Source: Schleiferiaceae bacterium (GTDB lineage: Bacteria > Bacteroidota > Bacteroidia > Flavobacteriales > Schleiferiaceae). From it: DNA of 12,896 nt. The DNA is taken from assembly GCA_022424815.1 (NCBI GenBank), contig JAKMGS010000043.1, positions 1-12,896 of the forward strand, written 5' to 3'. Below, piece after piece: positions 1-5,788 of this stretch (its first letter is position 1; each line of letters opens with the position of its first letter). The notes beneath the pieces are model-generated. The model ran no database searches, had not been told where the DNA came from, and saw only the letters and a program-made list of their open reading frames with translations. Made by a program: the position numbers and the translations under genes.

Positions 1-365
1 GCTGTAGGGCCTTTCGGCTCAAACTCACGCAAATCCACACTGCCTTCCGCCTGTTCGATCGCGACCACCTCATACCCCTCCTGCTGCAGGGCCTTCACAC
101 AATCTAGCGTATGTTCCACGTGCGTCCAATCCATACTGTCCGTCGCACCGAGCGCAGTCTTTTGCATATCCGCCGAACCGGGGGTAGGAGTCAAGCCACA
201 CAAATAAATGTGCGCGGCGCGAAAACAATCGGCCGTGCGGAACAAACTTCCCACATTGTGGAAGCTGCGCACGTTGTCGGCGACAATGATCAGGGGTGTT
301 TTTTCCGAATTTTTAAAATCTTCGGTAGATAATCTGCCCAATTCATTGTTGCGAAGTTTTCTCAT
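1..365 (-). CDS. SpoU/TrmH-family RNA 2'-O-methyltransferase, 3' part cut by window edge
   Basis: This gene is read on the minus strand from an ATG at 365 and runs off the window after 121 codons. The product should transfer a methyl group from S-adenosylmethionine to a ribose 2'-OH in tRNA or rRNA; the exact target cannot be told. The visible part holds SPOUT motif 1, spelled N31-V-R then N37-V-G-S-L-F-R43-T-A, with R43 matching the catalytic arginine of SpoU enzymes, followed by a T-A-L-G-A segment near residues 70-74. There is no N-terminal substrate-binding extension. Motifs 2 and 3 (the cofactor knot) would lie beyond the edge. No upstream ATG is in frame before 365. It is divergent from mutS with 67 nt between the starts. 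The family is clear; the substrate is not. Confidence 0.88.
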   Translation of the reverse strand, partial: MRKLRNNELGRLSTEDFKNSEKTPLIIVADNVRSFHNVGSLFRTADCFRAAHIYLCGLTPTPGSADMQKTALGATDSMDWTHVEHTLDCVKALQQEGYEVVAIEQAEGSVDLREFEPKGPT

Positions 366-379
366 CTCTCTGAAGCGCT

Positions 380-387
380 TACTTTTG
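380..387 (+). promoter_or_regulatory. Candidate -7 box for mutS
   Basis: The bases TACTTTTG match the Bacteroidota -7 consensus TAnnTTTG exactly. A TTTT at 357-360 stands 19 nt upstream and could be a weak -33 element (consensus TTTG or TTG). Transcription would start near 394, leaving a leader of about 40 nt before the mutS ATG. The -33 part falls inside the first codons of the divergent methyltransferase gene, so the two genes would have interlocked control regions. Confidence 0.4.
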
Positions 388-432
388 AAGTCTGCGACAT
401 TTTGCCGCTTCTCAATGACAAAGTAAGTGTAA

Positions 433-3024
433 ATGGGGAAATCTGCCTCGGGAAAAAAGACGCCAATGATGCGTCAGTACGATGAAATCAAAACCAAGCA
501 TCCGGAAGCCATGCTTCTGTTTCGCGTGGGGGATTTCTACGAAACCTTTGGCAGCGATGCGGAAAAAGCCGCGAAAACACTCGATATCATCCTGACCAAA
601 CGCTCCAACGGCTCGGCCTCGGAGGTAGCGCTCGCCGGATTCCCTCACCACGCTTTGCAAACGTATTTGCCCAAGCTGGTCAAGGCTGGACACCGCGTTG
701 CCATCGTCGAGCAACTCGAAGATCCAAAGACCGTTAAGGGCTTGGTCAAACGTGGCGTGACCGACATGATTACCCCGGGCATCAACCTGAACAACGACCT
801 CCTCGCCGGCAAGGAACACAATTACCTCGCCGCCCTATACCCGGCTAAAAAAGGCCCGTGGGGAATGGCCGTAGTAGAAATCTCCACGGGTGCTTTCTTC
901 CATGCCATGGGCTCCGAGCTGGAATTGCGCAATGCGCTAGCCACCTACGCCCCCAAAGAGATCGTCCACCCGCGCGACATGGACCGCGACCTGCGTCGTT
1001 CGCTCGAGCAAGACTATTATTGTTTTGGGATCGACCCTTGGGCTTGGGAACCCAAATACGCCAGTGAATGCATCACTTCGCACTTCGAAACCCATGGCCT
1101 CAGCGGCTTTGGTCTGAACGACAAGGATGCCTCCACCATCGCGGTCGGCGCCATCTTACACCACCTCAAGCACAGTGAAATGGGCTCCTTGAGCCACATC
1201 ACCAGTCTCTCTCGCATTGTCCTCGAAGATTATATGTGGTTGGACGGCTTCACGGCCCAAAACCTAGAATTATTCTACCCCAATGCTTCGGGCGGCGTGT
1301 CCCTGATCGATGTTATTGACCGCACGGAAAGCGCGATGGGCGGCCGCCTGCTTCGCCATTGGATCAGCCTGCCGCTCCTCGATACAGATCGCATAGGTGC
1401 GCGTTTGGATACCGTGGACCAATTATTAGAGCAGCCCGACGTGCGCGACGAACTTTCCGGCCTCCTCTCCGGCATGCCGGACATGGAACGCCTCTGCAGT
1501 CGCACCTCCACAGGGCGAATCTCTCCTAAAGAAATGGCTAGATTGCGCGACGCCCTAGATGCCACCGCTGCCCTCTACGCCAAAACCGACGAGTGGGGCA
1601 TCTCCGTCCCCGCAACTCCGCCCGCACCCTTATCTGATCTACGGGAAACCCTTAGCTCGGCCCTCGTGGACGACCCTGCCACCATCATCGGTAAGGGAGA
1701 ATCCATCTCGAGCCAATTCGATCCGGAACTCGCCCGTCTGCGCGGCCTTTTGTCCGACGCTCAAGGCACCCTAGACGCCATCCGTGACCGCGAAGCCGCC
1801 GCCACCGAAATTCCGTCCCTTAAGCTCGCCTTTAACAACGTCTTTGGATACTACCTCGAGGTTCGCAACTCCCACAAGGACAAGGTTCCCGAGCATTGGC
1901 ACCGCAAGCAGACCTTGGTCAATGCGGAGCGCTACATCACCGACGAACTCAAAAAATTCGAATCTGAAGTCCTCGGGGCTGAAGAGAAAATCAAAACCAT
2001 CGAGCTGCGATTGTTTGGGGAATTGGTGGAGCAGGCCGCGGTGGCCGCACCTCAAATCCTATCCAACGCTCAATGGGTAGCGACCATCGACGTCCTTCGC
2101 AGCTTCGCCACGACCGCCGAGGCCCACGACTATGTGCGGCCGACCTTCAGGTCCGATCGCCAATTGGCCATCGACCGCGGCCGTCACGCCGTCATCGAGA
2201 AGGTGCTGCCCGAAGGCACACCTTACATTGCAAATTCCTTGGACATGGACGGTGCTACGGCATCCATTGCCATGATCACCGGACCCAACATGAGTGGTAA
2301 GAGTGCCTTGTTGCGCCAAACCGCCCTCATTCAAATCCTCGCCCAAGCGGGCGCGTTCGTGCCGGCGTCCTCCGCCGACCTGCCCATCATGGACCGGTTG
2401 TTCGTGCGCGTCGGTGCATCGGACAACCTGAGCAAGGGGGAGAGTACCTTCATGGTCGAGATGAACGAGACGGCGACGATTTTGAACAACATCAGCGACC
2501 GTAGCTTGGTCATTTTGGACGAAATAGGCCGCGGGACCAGCACCTTTGATGGTGTGAGCATCGCTTGGGGGATTGCCGAATACTTGCATCAGCACCCAAG
2601 CACACCGTTGGTGCTGTTTGCAACGCATTACCACGAGCTGAACGAGATGGAGAAGACCTTCGGCAAGGTTCGTAACTACCACATCAGCACAGAAGAGCAC
2701 AAGGGGTCGATCATCTTCACTCGCCAATTAAAACCTGGCGGCACCGCCCATTCCTTCGGTCTTCACGTTGCGAAACTCGCTGGCATTCCTGGTTACGTTC
2801 TCCACCGCGCGGGCCAAGTCCTAGGTGACCTTGAAGCTCAGCGCGAGCGTGGCGAAACGCCCTCGGGAACATCGGTCGGTGCGCAATTAAACTTCTTTTC
2901 GATGGACCGTCCGGAATTAGAAGATATAGCGGAAGAGCTTGAGGGTCTGAACCTTGATGAACTCAAGCCTATAGAGGCCTTAATGCTCTTGAACACCTTG
3001 AAAGAAAAAGTTTCGAAAAAATAA
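433..3024 (+). CDS. mutS: DNA mismatch repair protein MutS
   Basis: MutS binds mismatches and small loops in newly made DNA and, with ATP, recruits MutL to start strand excision. The 863-residue product has the normal bacterial MutS1 length. Near the N-terminus G33-D-F35-Y-E37 carries the Phe-x-Glu pair that wedges into the mismatch. Connector, lever and clamp domains follow; the clamp lies around residues 430-545. The C-terminal ABC ATPase holds the Walker A motif G-P-N-M-S-G-K-S at 617-624 and the Walker B run L-D696-E697-I-G-R-G-T-S, then an A-T-H-Y-H switch histidine. The last 50 residues are acidic and helical, as in the MutS tail. The ATG at 433 gives the usual family N-terminus (basic stretch, then T-P-M-M-R-Q-Y). 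A perfect -7 box lies about 45 nt upstream. No terminator follows before the tRNA promoter, so readthrough into tRNA-Gly is possible. Confidence 0.98.
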   Translation: MGKSASGKKTPMMRQYDEIKTKHPEAMLLFRVGDFYETFGSDAEKAAKTLDIILTKRSNGSASEVALAGFPHHALQTYLPKLVKAGHRVAIVEQLEDPKTVKGLVKRGVTDMITPGINLNNDLLAGKEHNYLAALYPAKKGPWGMAVVEISTGAFFHAMGSELELRNALATYAPKEIVHPRDMDRDLRRSLEQDYYCFGIDPWAWEPKYASECITSHFETHGLSGFGLNDKDASTIAVGAILHHLKHSEMGSLSHITSLSRIVLEDYMWLDGFTAQNLELFYPNASGGVSLIDVIDRTESAMGGRLLRHWISLPLLDTDRIGARLDTVDQLLEQPDVRDELSGLLSGMPDMERLCSRTSTGRISPKEMARLRDALDATAALYAKTDEWGISVPATPPAPLSDLRETLSSALVDDPATIIGKGESISSQFDPELARLRGLLSDAQGTLDAIRDREAAATEIPSLKLAFNNVFGYYLEVRNSHKDKVPEHWHRKQTLVNAERYITDELKKFESEVLGAEEKIKTIELRLFGELVEQAAVAAPQILSNAQWVATIDVLRSFATTAEAHDYVRPTFRSDRQLAIDRGRHAVIEKVLPEGTPYIANSLDMDGATASIAMITGPNMSGKSALLRQTALIQILAQAGAFVPASSADLPIMDRLFVRVGASDNLSKGESTFMVEMNETATILNNISDRSLVILDEIGRGTSTFDGVSIAWGIAEYLHQHPSTPLVLFATHYHELNEMEKTFGKVRNYHISTEEHKGSIIFTRQLKPGGTAHSFGLHVAKLAGIPGYVLHRAGQVLGDLEAQRERGETPSGTSVGAQLNFFSMDRPELEDIAEELEGLNLDELKPIEALMLLNTLKEKVSKK

Positions 3025-3031
3025 GAGGGGC

Positions 3032-3063
3032 TATTGCGTAAACTAATTTCGGCTGTATATTTG
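3032..3063 (+). promoter_or_regulatory. Promoter of the tRNA-Gly / tRNA-Leu unit
   Basis: TATTG at 3032-3036 gives a -33 TTG, and TATATTTG at 3056-3063 matches the Bacteroidota -7 box TAnnTTTG at every fixed position. The spacer is exactly 19 nt. The predicted start, around 3069-3071, lies 4-6 nt before the tRNA-Gly 5' end, as expected for a tRNA promoter. It is the best promoter match in the window and supports assigning the genome to Bacteroidota. Confidence 0.8.
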
Positions 3064-3074
3064 CCGTCCCAATT

Positions 3075-3147
3075 GCGAAAGTAGCTCAGTTGGTAGAGCA
3101 CAACCTTGCCAAGGTTGGGGTCGCGGGTTCGAATCCCGTCTTTCGCT
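3075..3147 (+). tRNA. tRNA-Gly (anticodon GCC)
   Basis: This is a 73-nt class I cloverleaf. The 7-bp acceptor stem pairs GCGAAAG (3075-3081) with CTTTCGC (3140-3146), and the discriminator base is T3147. The D arm pairs GCTC with GAGC. The anticodon stem CAACC/GGTTG closes the loop TTGCCAA, with the anticodon GCC at 3108-3110. The T arm has GTTCGAATC. The CCA end is not encoded (CAG follows), so a CCA-adding enzyme is needed. A strong promoter sits immediately upstream and a terminator-like hairpin 6 nt downstream. Confidence 0.97.
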
Positions 3148-3153
3148 CAGAGA

Positions 3154-3177
3154 CCCTCCAACAACGGAGGGTTTTTT
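3154..3177 (+). terminator. Terminator-like hairpin between the two tRNAs (possible attenuator)
   Basis: A 6-bp G/C-rich stem, CCCTCC (3154-3159) with GGAGGG (3166-3171), encloses a 6-nt loop and is followed by six T residues (3172-3177), the form of an intrinsic terminator. It lies only 6 nt before tRNA-Leu, which has no room for its own promoter, so some transcription must pass through. An alternative 7-bp stem, CCAACAA (3158-3164) with TTGTTGG (3176-3182), shares bases with this hairpin and cannot form at the same time. This arrangement is discussed as a finding. Confidence 0.75.
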
Positions 3178-3183
3178 GTTGGA

Positions 3184-3269
3184 GCCCCGGTGGTGGAATT
3201 GGTAGACACGCCGGACTTAAAATCCTGTGGACAGCAATGTCCGTGCCGGTTCGATCCCGGCCCGGGGCA
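3184..3269 (+). tRNA. tRNA-Leu (anticodon TAA)
   Basis: This is an 86-nt class II tRNA. The acceptor stem GCCCCGG (3184-3190) pairs with CCGGGGC (3262-3268), with discriminator A3269. The anticodon TAA at 3218-3220 lies in the loop CTTAAAA. The long variable arm pairs GGACA with TGTCC around GCAA, as expected for leucine tRNA. The anticodon stem CCGGA/TCCTG has one mismatch at its second pair. CCA is not encoded. It is probably transcribed from the tRNA-Gly promoter through the preceding hairpin, and a strong terminator follows at once. Confidence 0.97.
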
Positions 3270-3271
3270 CG

Positions 3272-3302
3272 AAAAGCCCGCCTCCTCGAGGCGGGCTTTT
3301 TT
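3272..3302 (+). terminator. Intrinsic terminator of tRNA-Leu
   Basis: A 9-bp perfect stem, GCCCGCCTC (3276-3284) with GAGGCGGGC (3288-3296), has a 3-nt loop, an A-tract before it and six T residues after it (3297-3302). It is a textbook bidirectional-looking rho-independent terminator. The 3' end of its stem (GGC) and the T-run are the first bases of the 46-bp direct repeat that recurs at 4827, where the matching 5' arm is absent. Confidence 0.9.
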
Positions 3303-3339
3303 GTTCATTTCTCCGTGGATAACCCATGGCCTTTTCCGT
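3294..3339 (+). repeat. 46-bp perfect direct repeat, copy 1 (left boundary of cassette)
   Basis: This stretch is identical base for base to 4827-4872, an offset of 1533 bp. It starts with GGCTTTTTTG from the tRNA-Leu terminator and ends with CCTTTTCCGT. Flanking bases differ at once on both sides of the two copies. Inside it are imperfect inverted arms GGATAA / TTTTCC around CCCATGGCC, and CGTGGATAA (3314-3322), which on the other strand is 8/9 of a DnaA box. Confidence 0.93.
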
Positions 3340-3381
3340 TGTAGAAATTCATCCTTACATAGTTCTTAGGTGAAAATCAGT

Positions 3382-3389
3382 TAACTTTA
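3382..3389 (+). promoter_or_regulatory. Weak candidate -7 box for the first cassette gene
   Basis: TAACTTTA matches TAnnTTTG at five of the six fixed positions and lies 21 nt before the ATG at 3411. No convincing TTG is seen 17-23 nt upstream. The preceding terminator makes some promoter in 3303-3410 likely if the gene is expressed. Confidence 0.25.
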
Positions 3390-3410
3390 GTATTTCAAAC
3401 CAATTTTTCT

Positions 3411-4286
3411 ATGAAACGCCGAATCATATTTCTAACATGTTTATTGATTTCAATTATTTCATCAGGTCAATCCAAGAAAAAACAGATTGAGCTGTTGAAT
3501 GGTAAGCTGGATAGCCTGAACGAAGTGGTATCTAATGAACGGAATAACTACACACAGGTTGTACAATTGAAAGATTCCCTCGTACAATTGAAAGATGCCG
3601 AAATATCTTCTCGAAAGAATCAAATAAACCAGCTAATTCAGGGGAATGAACGCCTGATTACTCAACTTAGTGAATTAGAAGGCGATAAAATGATCTTAAC
3701 TAAAGAACAGTCTTCTTTAGAGAGAAGAATTGATTCACTTACCCAAATAATCGCTGAGTTAACTGTTAATAAAGAGATAAATTCATTTCGTAATTCCAAG
3801 AATTTTGAGAATTTCCTGTATTCATTCCTCTCTACTGTTTATTCCAATCAAAAAATTGATAGTCTAATTAGTATCTCCTCTCCAAGAATTTTGGATTTTG
3901 TTGAACCTAGTATTGGTTTTGGTAGATTTTGGAATATGGGCGCTGCTTGTAACCTTTACAATGAAGGTAATTATGAGTATTATGATTTCCCAGTACAACC
4001 GGATGTAGCCGACCTGCCATTTTTTAAAGACCAAGATCCACAAGGCGGATTTTGCGATGAAGCGTCAACACCTGATGGAATATATTACAAACAGGTCTAT
4101 GATCTTCCCGAAGATTGGGATGTTATAAAAGGTGAATCGATACCCCCACCTAGAAAGTTAAAGTACCTGAATAAAATTATGGTACAAGTTCAATACAATT
4201 ATTGGGTAGTGAAGACTATGTACTTTATTGAATTTAACGATAAGTGGTATCTGCTTTATTTCGATGACTGCGACTGTAGTGCTTAA
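3411..4286 (+). CDS. Exported coiled-coil protein of unknown function (cassette gene 1)
   Basis: I do not recognise a named family. The 291-residue product starts with two arginines and a hydrophobic stretch ending near S-S-G20-Q, which looks like a Sec signal peptide; C10 is too early for a lipobox. Residues about 24-120 are rich in K, E, L, Q and S in heptad spacing, a long coiled coil. A seven-residue unit, V-Q-L-K-D, is repeated there and mirrored by a 15-nt DNA repeat 21 nt apart. From about residue 125 a separate globular domain follows, rich in F, W and Y, with cysteines at 180, 215, 287 and 289 that could form disulfides in the periplasm. It ends D-D-C-D-C-S-A. The gene sits in the AT-rich cassette, 64 nt before a lipoprotein gene. 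It is probably an envelope protein presenting its C-terminal domain on a stalk; binding partners are unknown. Confidence 0.85.
   Translation: MKRRIIFLTCLLISIISSGQSKKKQIELLNGKLDSLNEVVSNERNNYTQVVQLKDSLVQLKDAEISSRKNQINQLIQGNERLITQLSELEGDKMILTKEQSSLERRIDSLTQIIAELTVNKEINSFRNSKNFENFLYSFLSTVYSNQKIDSLISISSPRILDFVEPSIGFGRFWNMGAACNLYNEGNYEYYDFPVQPDVADLPFFKDQDPQGGFCDEASTPDGIYYKQVYDLPEDWDVIKGESIPPPRKLKYLNKIMVQVQYNYWVVKTMYFIEFNDKWYLLYFDDCDCSA
3561..3596 (+). repeat. 15-nt tandem repeat with 21-nt period in cassette gene 1
   Basis: GTACAATTGAAAGAT occurs at 3561-3575 and again at 3582-3596. The 21-nt period equals one coiled-coil heptad, so the repeat encodes duplicated V-Q-L-K-D units. It suggests recent lengthening of the stalk by heptad duplication. 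Confidence 0.85.
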
Positions 4287-4319
4287 GAGGAAAATAACCA
4301 AAATTAATTAGTAACACTC

Positions 4320-4344
4320 AACCGATTATTCACCCTAATCGGTT
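4320..4344 (+). promoter_or_regulatory. Perfect 9-bp inverted repeat just before cassette gene 2
   Basis: AACCGATTA (4320-4328) and TAATCGGTT (4336-4344) form a perfect stem with a 7-nt loop TTCACCC. It ends 6 nt before the first ATG (4351) and 15 nt before the second in-frame ATG (4360). It has no T-run, so it is not a standard terminator. It could be an RNA hairpin affecting translation, an mRNA end-protecting structure, or a DNA operator for a dimeric regulator. Confidence 0.55.
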
Positions 4345-4350
4345 AAATCA

Positions 4351-4779
4351 ATGAAAACAATGAAAAAGCTTTTAACAATACTGGCTGTTTGCGTAATATT
4401 CACAGGCTGTTCTCAGAATATGGTCGATGTTTATGATTTAACTGAAATAGGTGACAGAGAGTATTATCAAGGCGAATTATTTACTGGTGTGGCGGTAGAT
4501 TACTGGTCAGATGATCAAGTATCGGATGAATACTCCTACAAGGATGGTATGCTAGACGGATTGCAAAAAAGTTGGTACCAGGATGGGCAATTACGTGCGG
4601 AGTTCTACCTTCAGAGAGGCAAGAAAAATGGTGAATATCGAATCTGGTGGGAGAACGGTCAATTAGCTGAAGAAGTGAATTACAAAAATGACAAACTTGA
4701 TGGTTTGGCTAGATACTGGGGTGAAGATGGCCAATTATGGGAGCAAACAAATTATAAAGACGGCATTACAATAGATTGA
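4351..4779 (+). CDS. Lipoprotein with YwqK/MORN-like repeats (cassette gene 2)
   Basis: The 142-residue product opens with a lipoprotein signal (M-K-K-L-L-T-I-L-A then lipobox F-T-G-C20), so it should be acylated and held in the outer or inner membrane. The rest is about four repeats of 23-24 residues following Y-K-D-G-x-L-D-G-x4-W-Y-x-D-G-Q-L-x-x-E, at about residues 39-60, 63-86, 87-110 and 111-137. This is the pattern of the YwqK family, often labelled an antitoxin, and it is MORN-like. Such proteins are common as Bacteroidota lipoproteins, and the antitoxin label has little support here because no toxin gene adjoins. An ATG at 4360 would give an equally good, shorter signal peptide. It follows the coiled-coil gene by 64 nt with a hairpin between; both are probably envelope proteins of the same cassette. 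Function is unknown. Confidence 0.85.
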   Translation: MKTMKKLLTILAVCVIFTGCSQNMVDVYDLTEIGDREYYQGELFTGVAVDYWSDDQVSDEYSYKDGMLDGLQKSWYQDGQLRAEFYLQRGKKNGEYRIWWENGQLAEEVNYKNDKLDGLARYWGEDGQLWEQTNYKDGITID

Positions 4780-4826
4780 TAACCTTCAAATTGCTAAAGC
4801 ATCTTAAGTAATTTTTAGTGGCCATA

Positions 4827-4872
4827 GGCTTTTTTGTTCATTTCTCCGTGGATAACCCATGGCCTTTTCCGT
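4827..4872 (+). repeat. 46-bp perfect direct repeat, copy 2 (right boundary of cassette)
   Basis: This is the second exact copy of 3294-3339. It begins GGCTTTTTTG but lacks the 5' arm of the terminator stem, so it is not itself a terminator. It ends 34 nt before the thyA start. It contains an ATG at 4859, in frame with thyA, that would add 16 residues not typical of the family. Confidence 0.93.
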
Positions 4873-4906
4873 AGCAATTTCGTCTCTTCTCGACCATCTT
4901 TGTTAC

Positions 4907-5788
4907 ATGCAGCAATACCACGATCTCGTTACACGCGTCTTATCGGAAGGCGTGCAAAAAGGCGACCGCACCGGCACGGGCACCCTCAGTGTGTTCGGCC
5001 ACCAGATGCGGTTCAATCTTCAAGAAGGATTCCCACTCCTGACGACCAAGAAGGTGCATATCAAAAGCATCCTCCACGAGTTGCTTTGGTTTCTTCAAGG
5101 TTCGACCAACATCGAATACCTCGCGCAGAACAAAGTGCGCATTTGGGACGATTGGCCCTATGCCGCCTATGCGAAGTCTGAGGATTTCCAAGGCGAGGAC
5201 ATCCGCACTTTTGCCGAGCGTGTGGCCACGGATAAGGCCTTTGCTGCACAGTGGGGAGAGCTCGGTCCTGTGTATGGGTACCAATGGCGCTCATGGCCCG
5301 CGCCGAACGGCGGTCATGTGGACCAAATCGCTCAGATCATCGATCAAATCAAGAACAATCCCAATAGCCGACGCATCATCGTCAACGCTTGGAACGTCGG
5401 TTTTGTAGATCAGATGGCACTGCCGCCATGTCACGCTTTCTTCCAGTTTTATGTGGCCGATGGTAAGCTGAGCTGCCAATTGTACCAGCGCAGTGCGGAT
5501 ATTTTCCTAGGCGTGCCTTTCAACATCGCATCTTACGCATTTTTGGTGCATATGGTGGCCCAAGTTTGTGAGCTCGAGGTGGGTGATTTCGTGCATACCT
5601 TAGGCGATGCCCACATCTACAATAACCACATTGAGCAGTTGGAGCTACAGTTGTCGCGAGATTTCCGTGCGCTCCCACAGTTGAAACTCAACCCGGAGAT
5701 AAAAGACATCTTTGGCTTTAGCTATGATGATTTTGAAATCGTCGGGTACGATCCCCATCCGCACATTGCGGGCAAAGTTGCCGTCTGA
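4907..5788 (+). CDS. thyA: Thymidylate synthase ThyA
   Basis: ThyA methylates dUMP to dTMP using 5,10-methylene-tetrahydrofolate and releases dihydrofolate, which the next gene's product recycles. The start chosen is the ATG at 4907, giving the family opening M-Q-Q-Y-H-D-L and a 293-residue protein; the ATG at 4859 lies in the 46-bp repeat and would add an unrelated 16-residue leader. R21 in G-D-R-T-G-T-G-T binds phosphate. The catalytic cysteine is C175 in L-P-P-C-H. The dUMP-binding R-S-A-D-I-F-L-G-V-P-F-N-I-A-S-Y run and the closing H-P-H-P-type segment are present. It is about 29 residues longer than the 264-residue E. coli enzyme because of an insert near residues 84-115, in the place where Lactobacillus casei ThyA has a larger one. 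Stop and folA start overlap by one base, indicating translational coupling. Confidence 0.97.
   Translation: MQQYHDLVTRVLSEGVQKGDRTGTGTLSVFGHQMRFNLQEGFPLLTTKKVHIKSILHELLWFLQGSTNIEYLAQNKVRIWDDWPYAAYAKSEDFQGEDIRTFAERVATDKAFAAQWGELGPVYGYQWRSWPAPNGGHVDQIAQIIDQIKNNPNSRRIIVNAWNVGFVDQMALPPCHAFFQFYVADGKLSCQLYQRSADIFLGVPFNIASYAFLVHMVAQVCELEVGDFVHTLGDAHIYNNHIEQLELQLSRDFRALPQLKLNPEIKDIFGFSYDDFEIVGYDPHPHIAGKVAV

Larger units (their letters stand above)
3340..4826. mobile_element. Putative AT-rich gene cassette inserted between tRNA-Leu and thyA
   Basis: A block of 1487 bp is enclosed by the 46-bp direct repeats. It is visibly richer in A+T than the neighbouring mutS and thyA: a sampled line inside (3781-3840) is 30% G+C, while one in mutS (961-1020) is 60%. 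It carries two same-strand genes for exported proteins and no recombinase or transposase. Its place at a tRNA 3' region with directly repeated ends suggests site-specific insertion, with the enzyme supplied in trans or since lost. A plain tandem duplication or homologous capture would give the same boundaries. The SPOR gene elsewhere in the window is also AT-rich, so composition alone is not decisive. Confidence 0.6.

Noticed and set aside
412..819. 135-codon minus-strand open frame over the mutS start
   Set aside because: It is antisense to the conserved mismatch-binding domain of MutS and would overlap the methyltransferase promoter region; no support as a gene.
2059..2727. 222-codon open frame on the minus strand inside mutS
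   Set aside because: It lies wholly opposite the conserved ATPase region of mutS, and its protein has no recognisable domain; high-GC coding sequence often leaves such shadows.
3090..3369. Two overlapping plus-strand open frames across the tRNA pair
   Set aside because: They are translations of tRNA-Gly, tRNA-Leu and their terminators, so they are not genes.
3326..3373. 15-codon open frame starting at the ATG in repeat copy 1
   Set aside because: It is the counterpart of the in-frame ATG in copy 2 but stops after 15 codons in unrelated sequence; it is very unlikely to be translated.
4787..4836. Possible terminator at the end of the cassette
   Set aside because: Only a 3-bp GCC/GGC stem and a long-loop CTAAA/TTTAG pairing can be drawn before the T-run, too weak to call.
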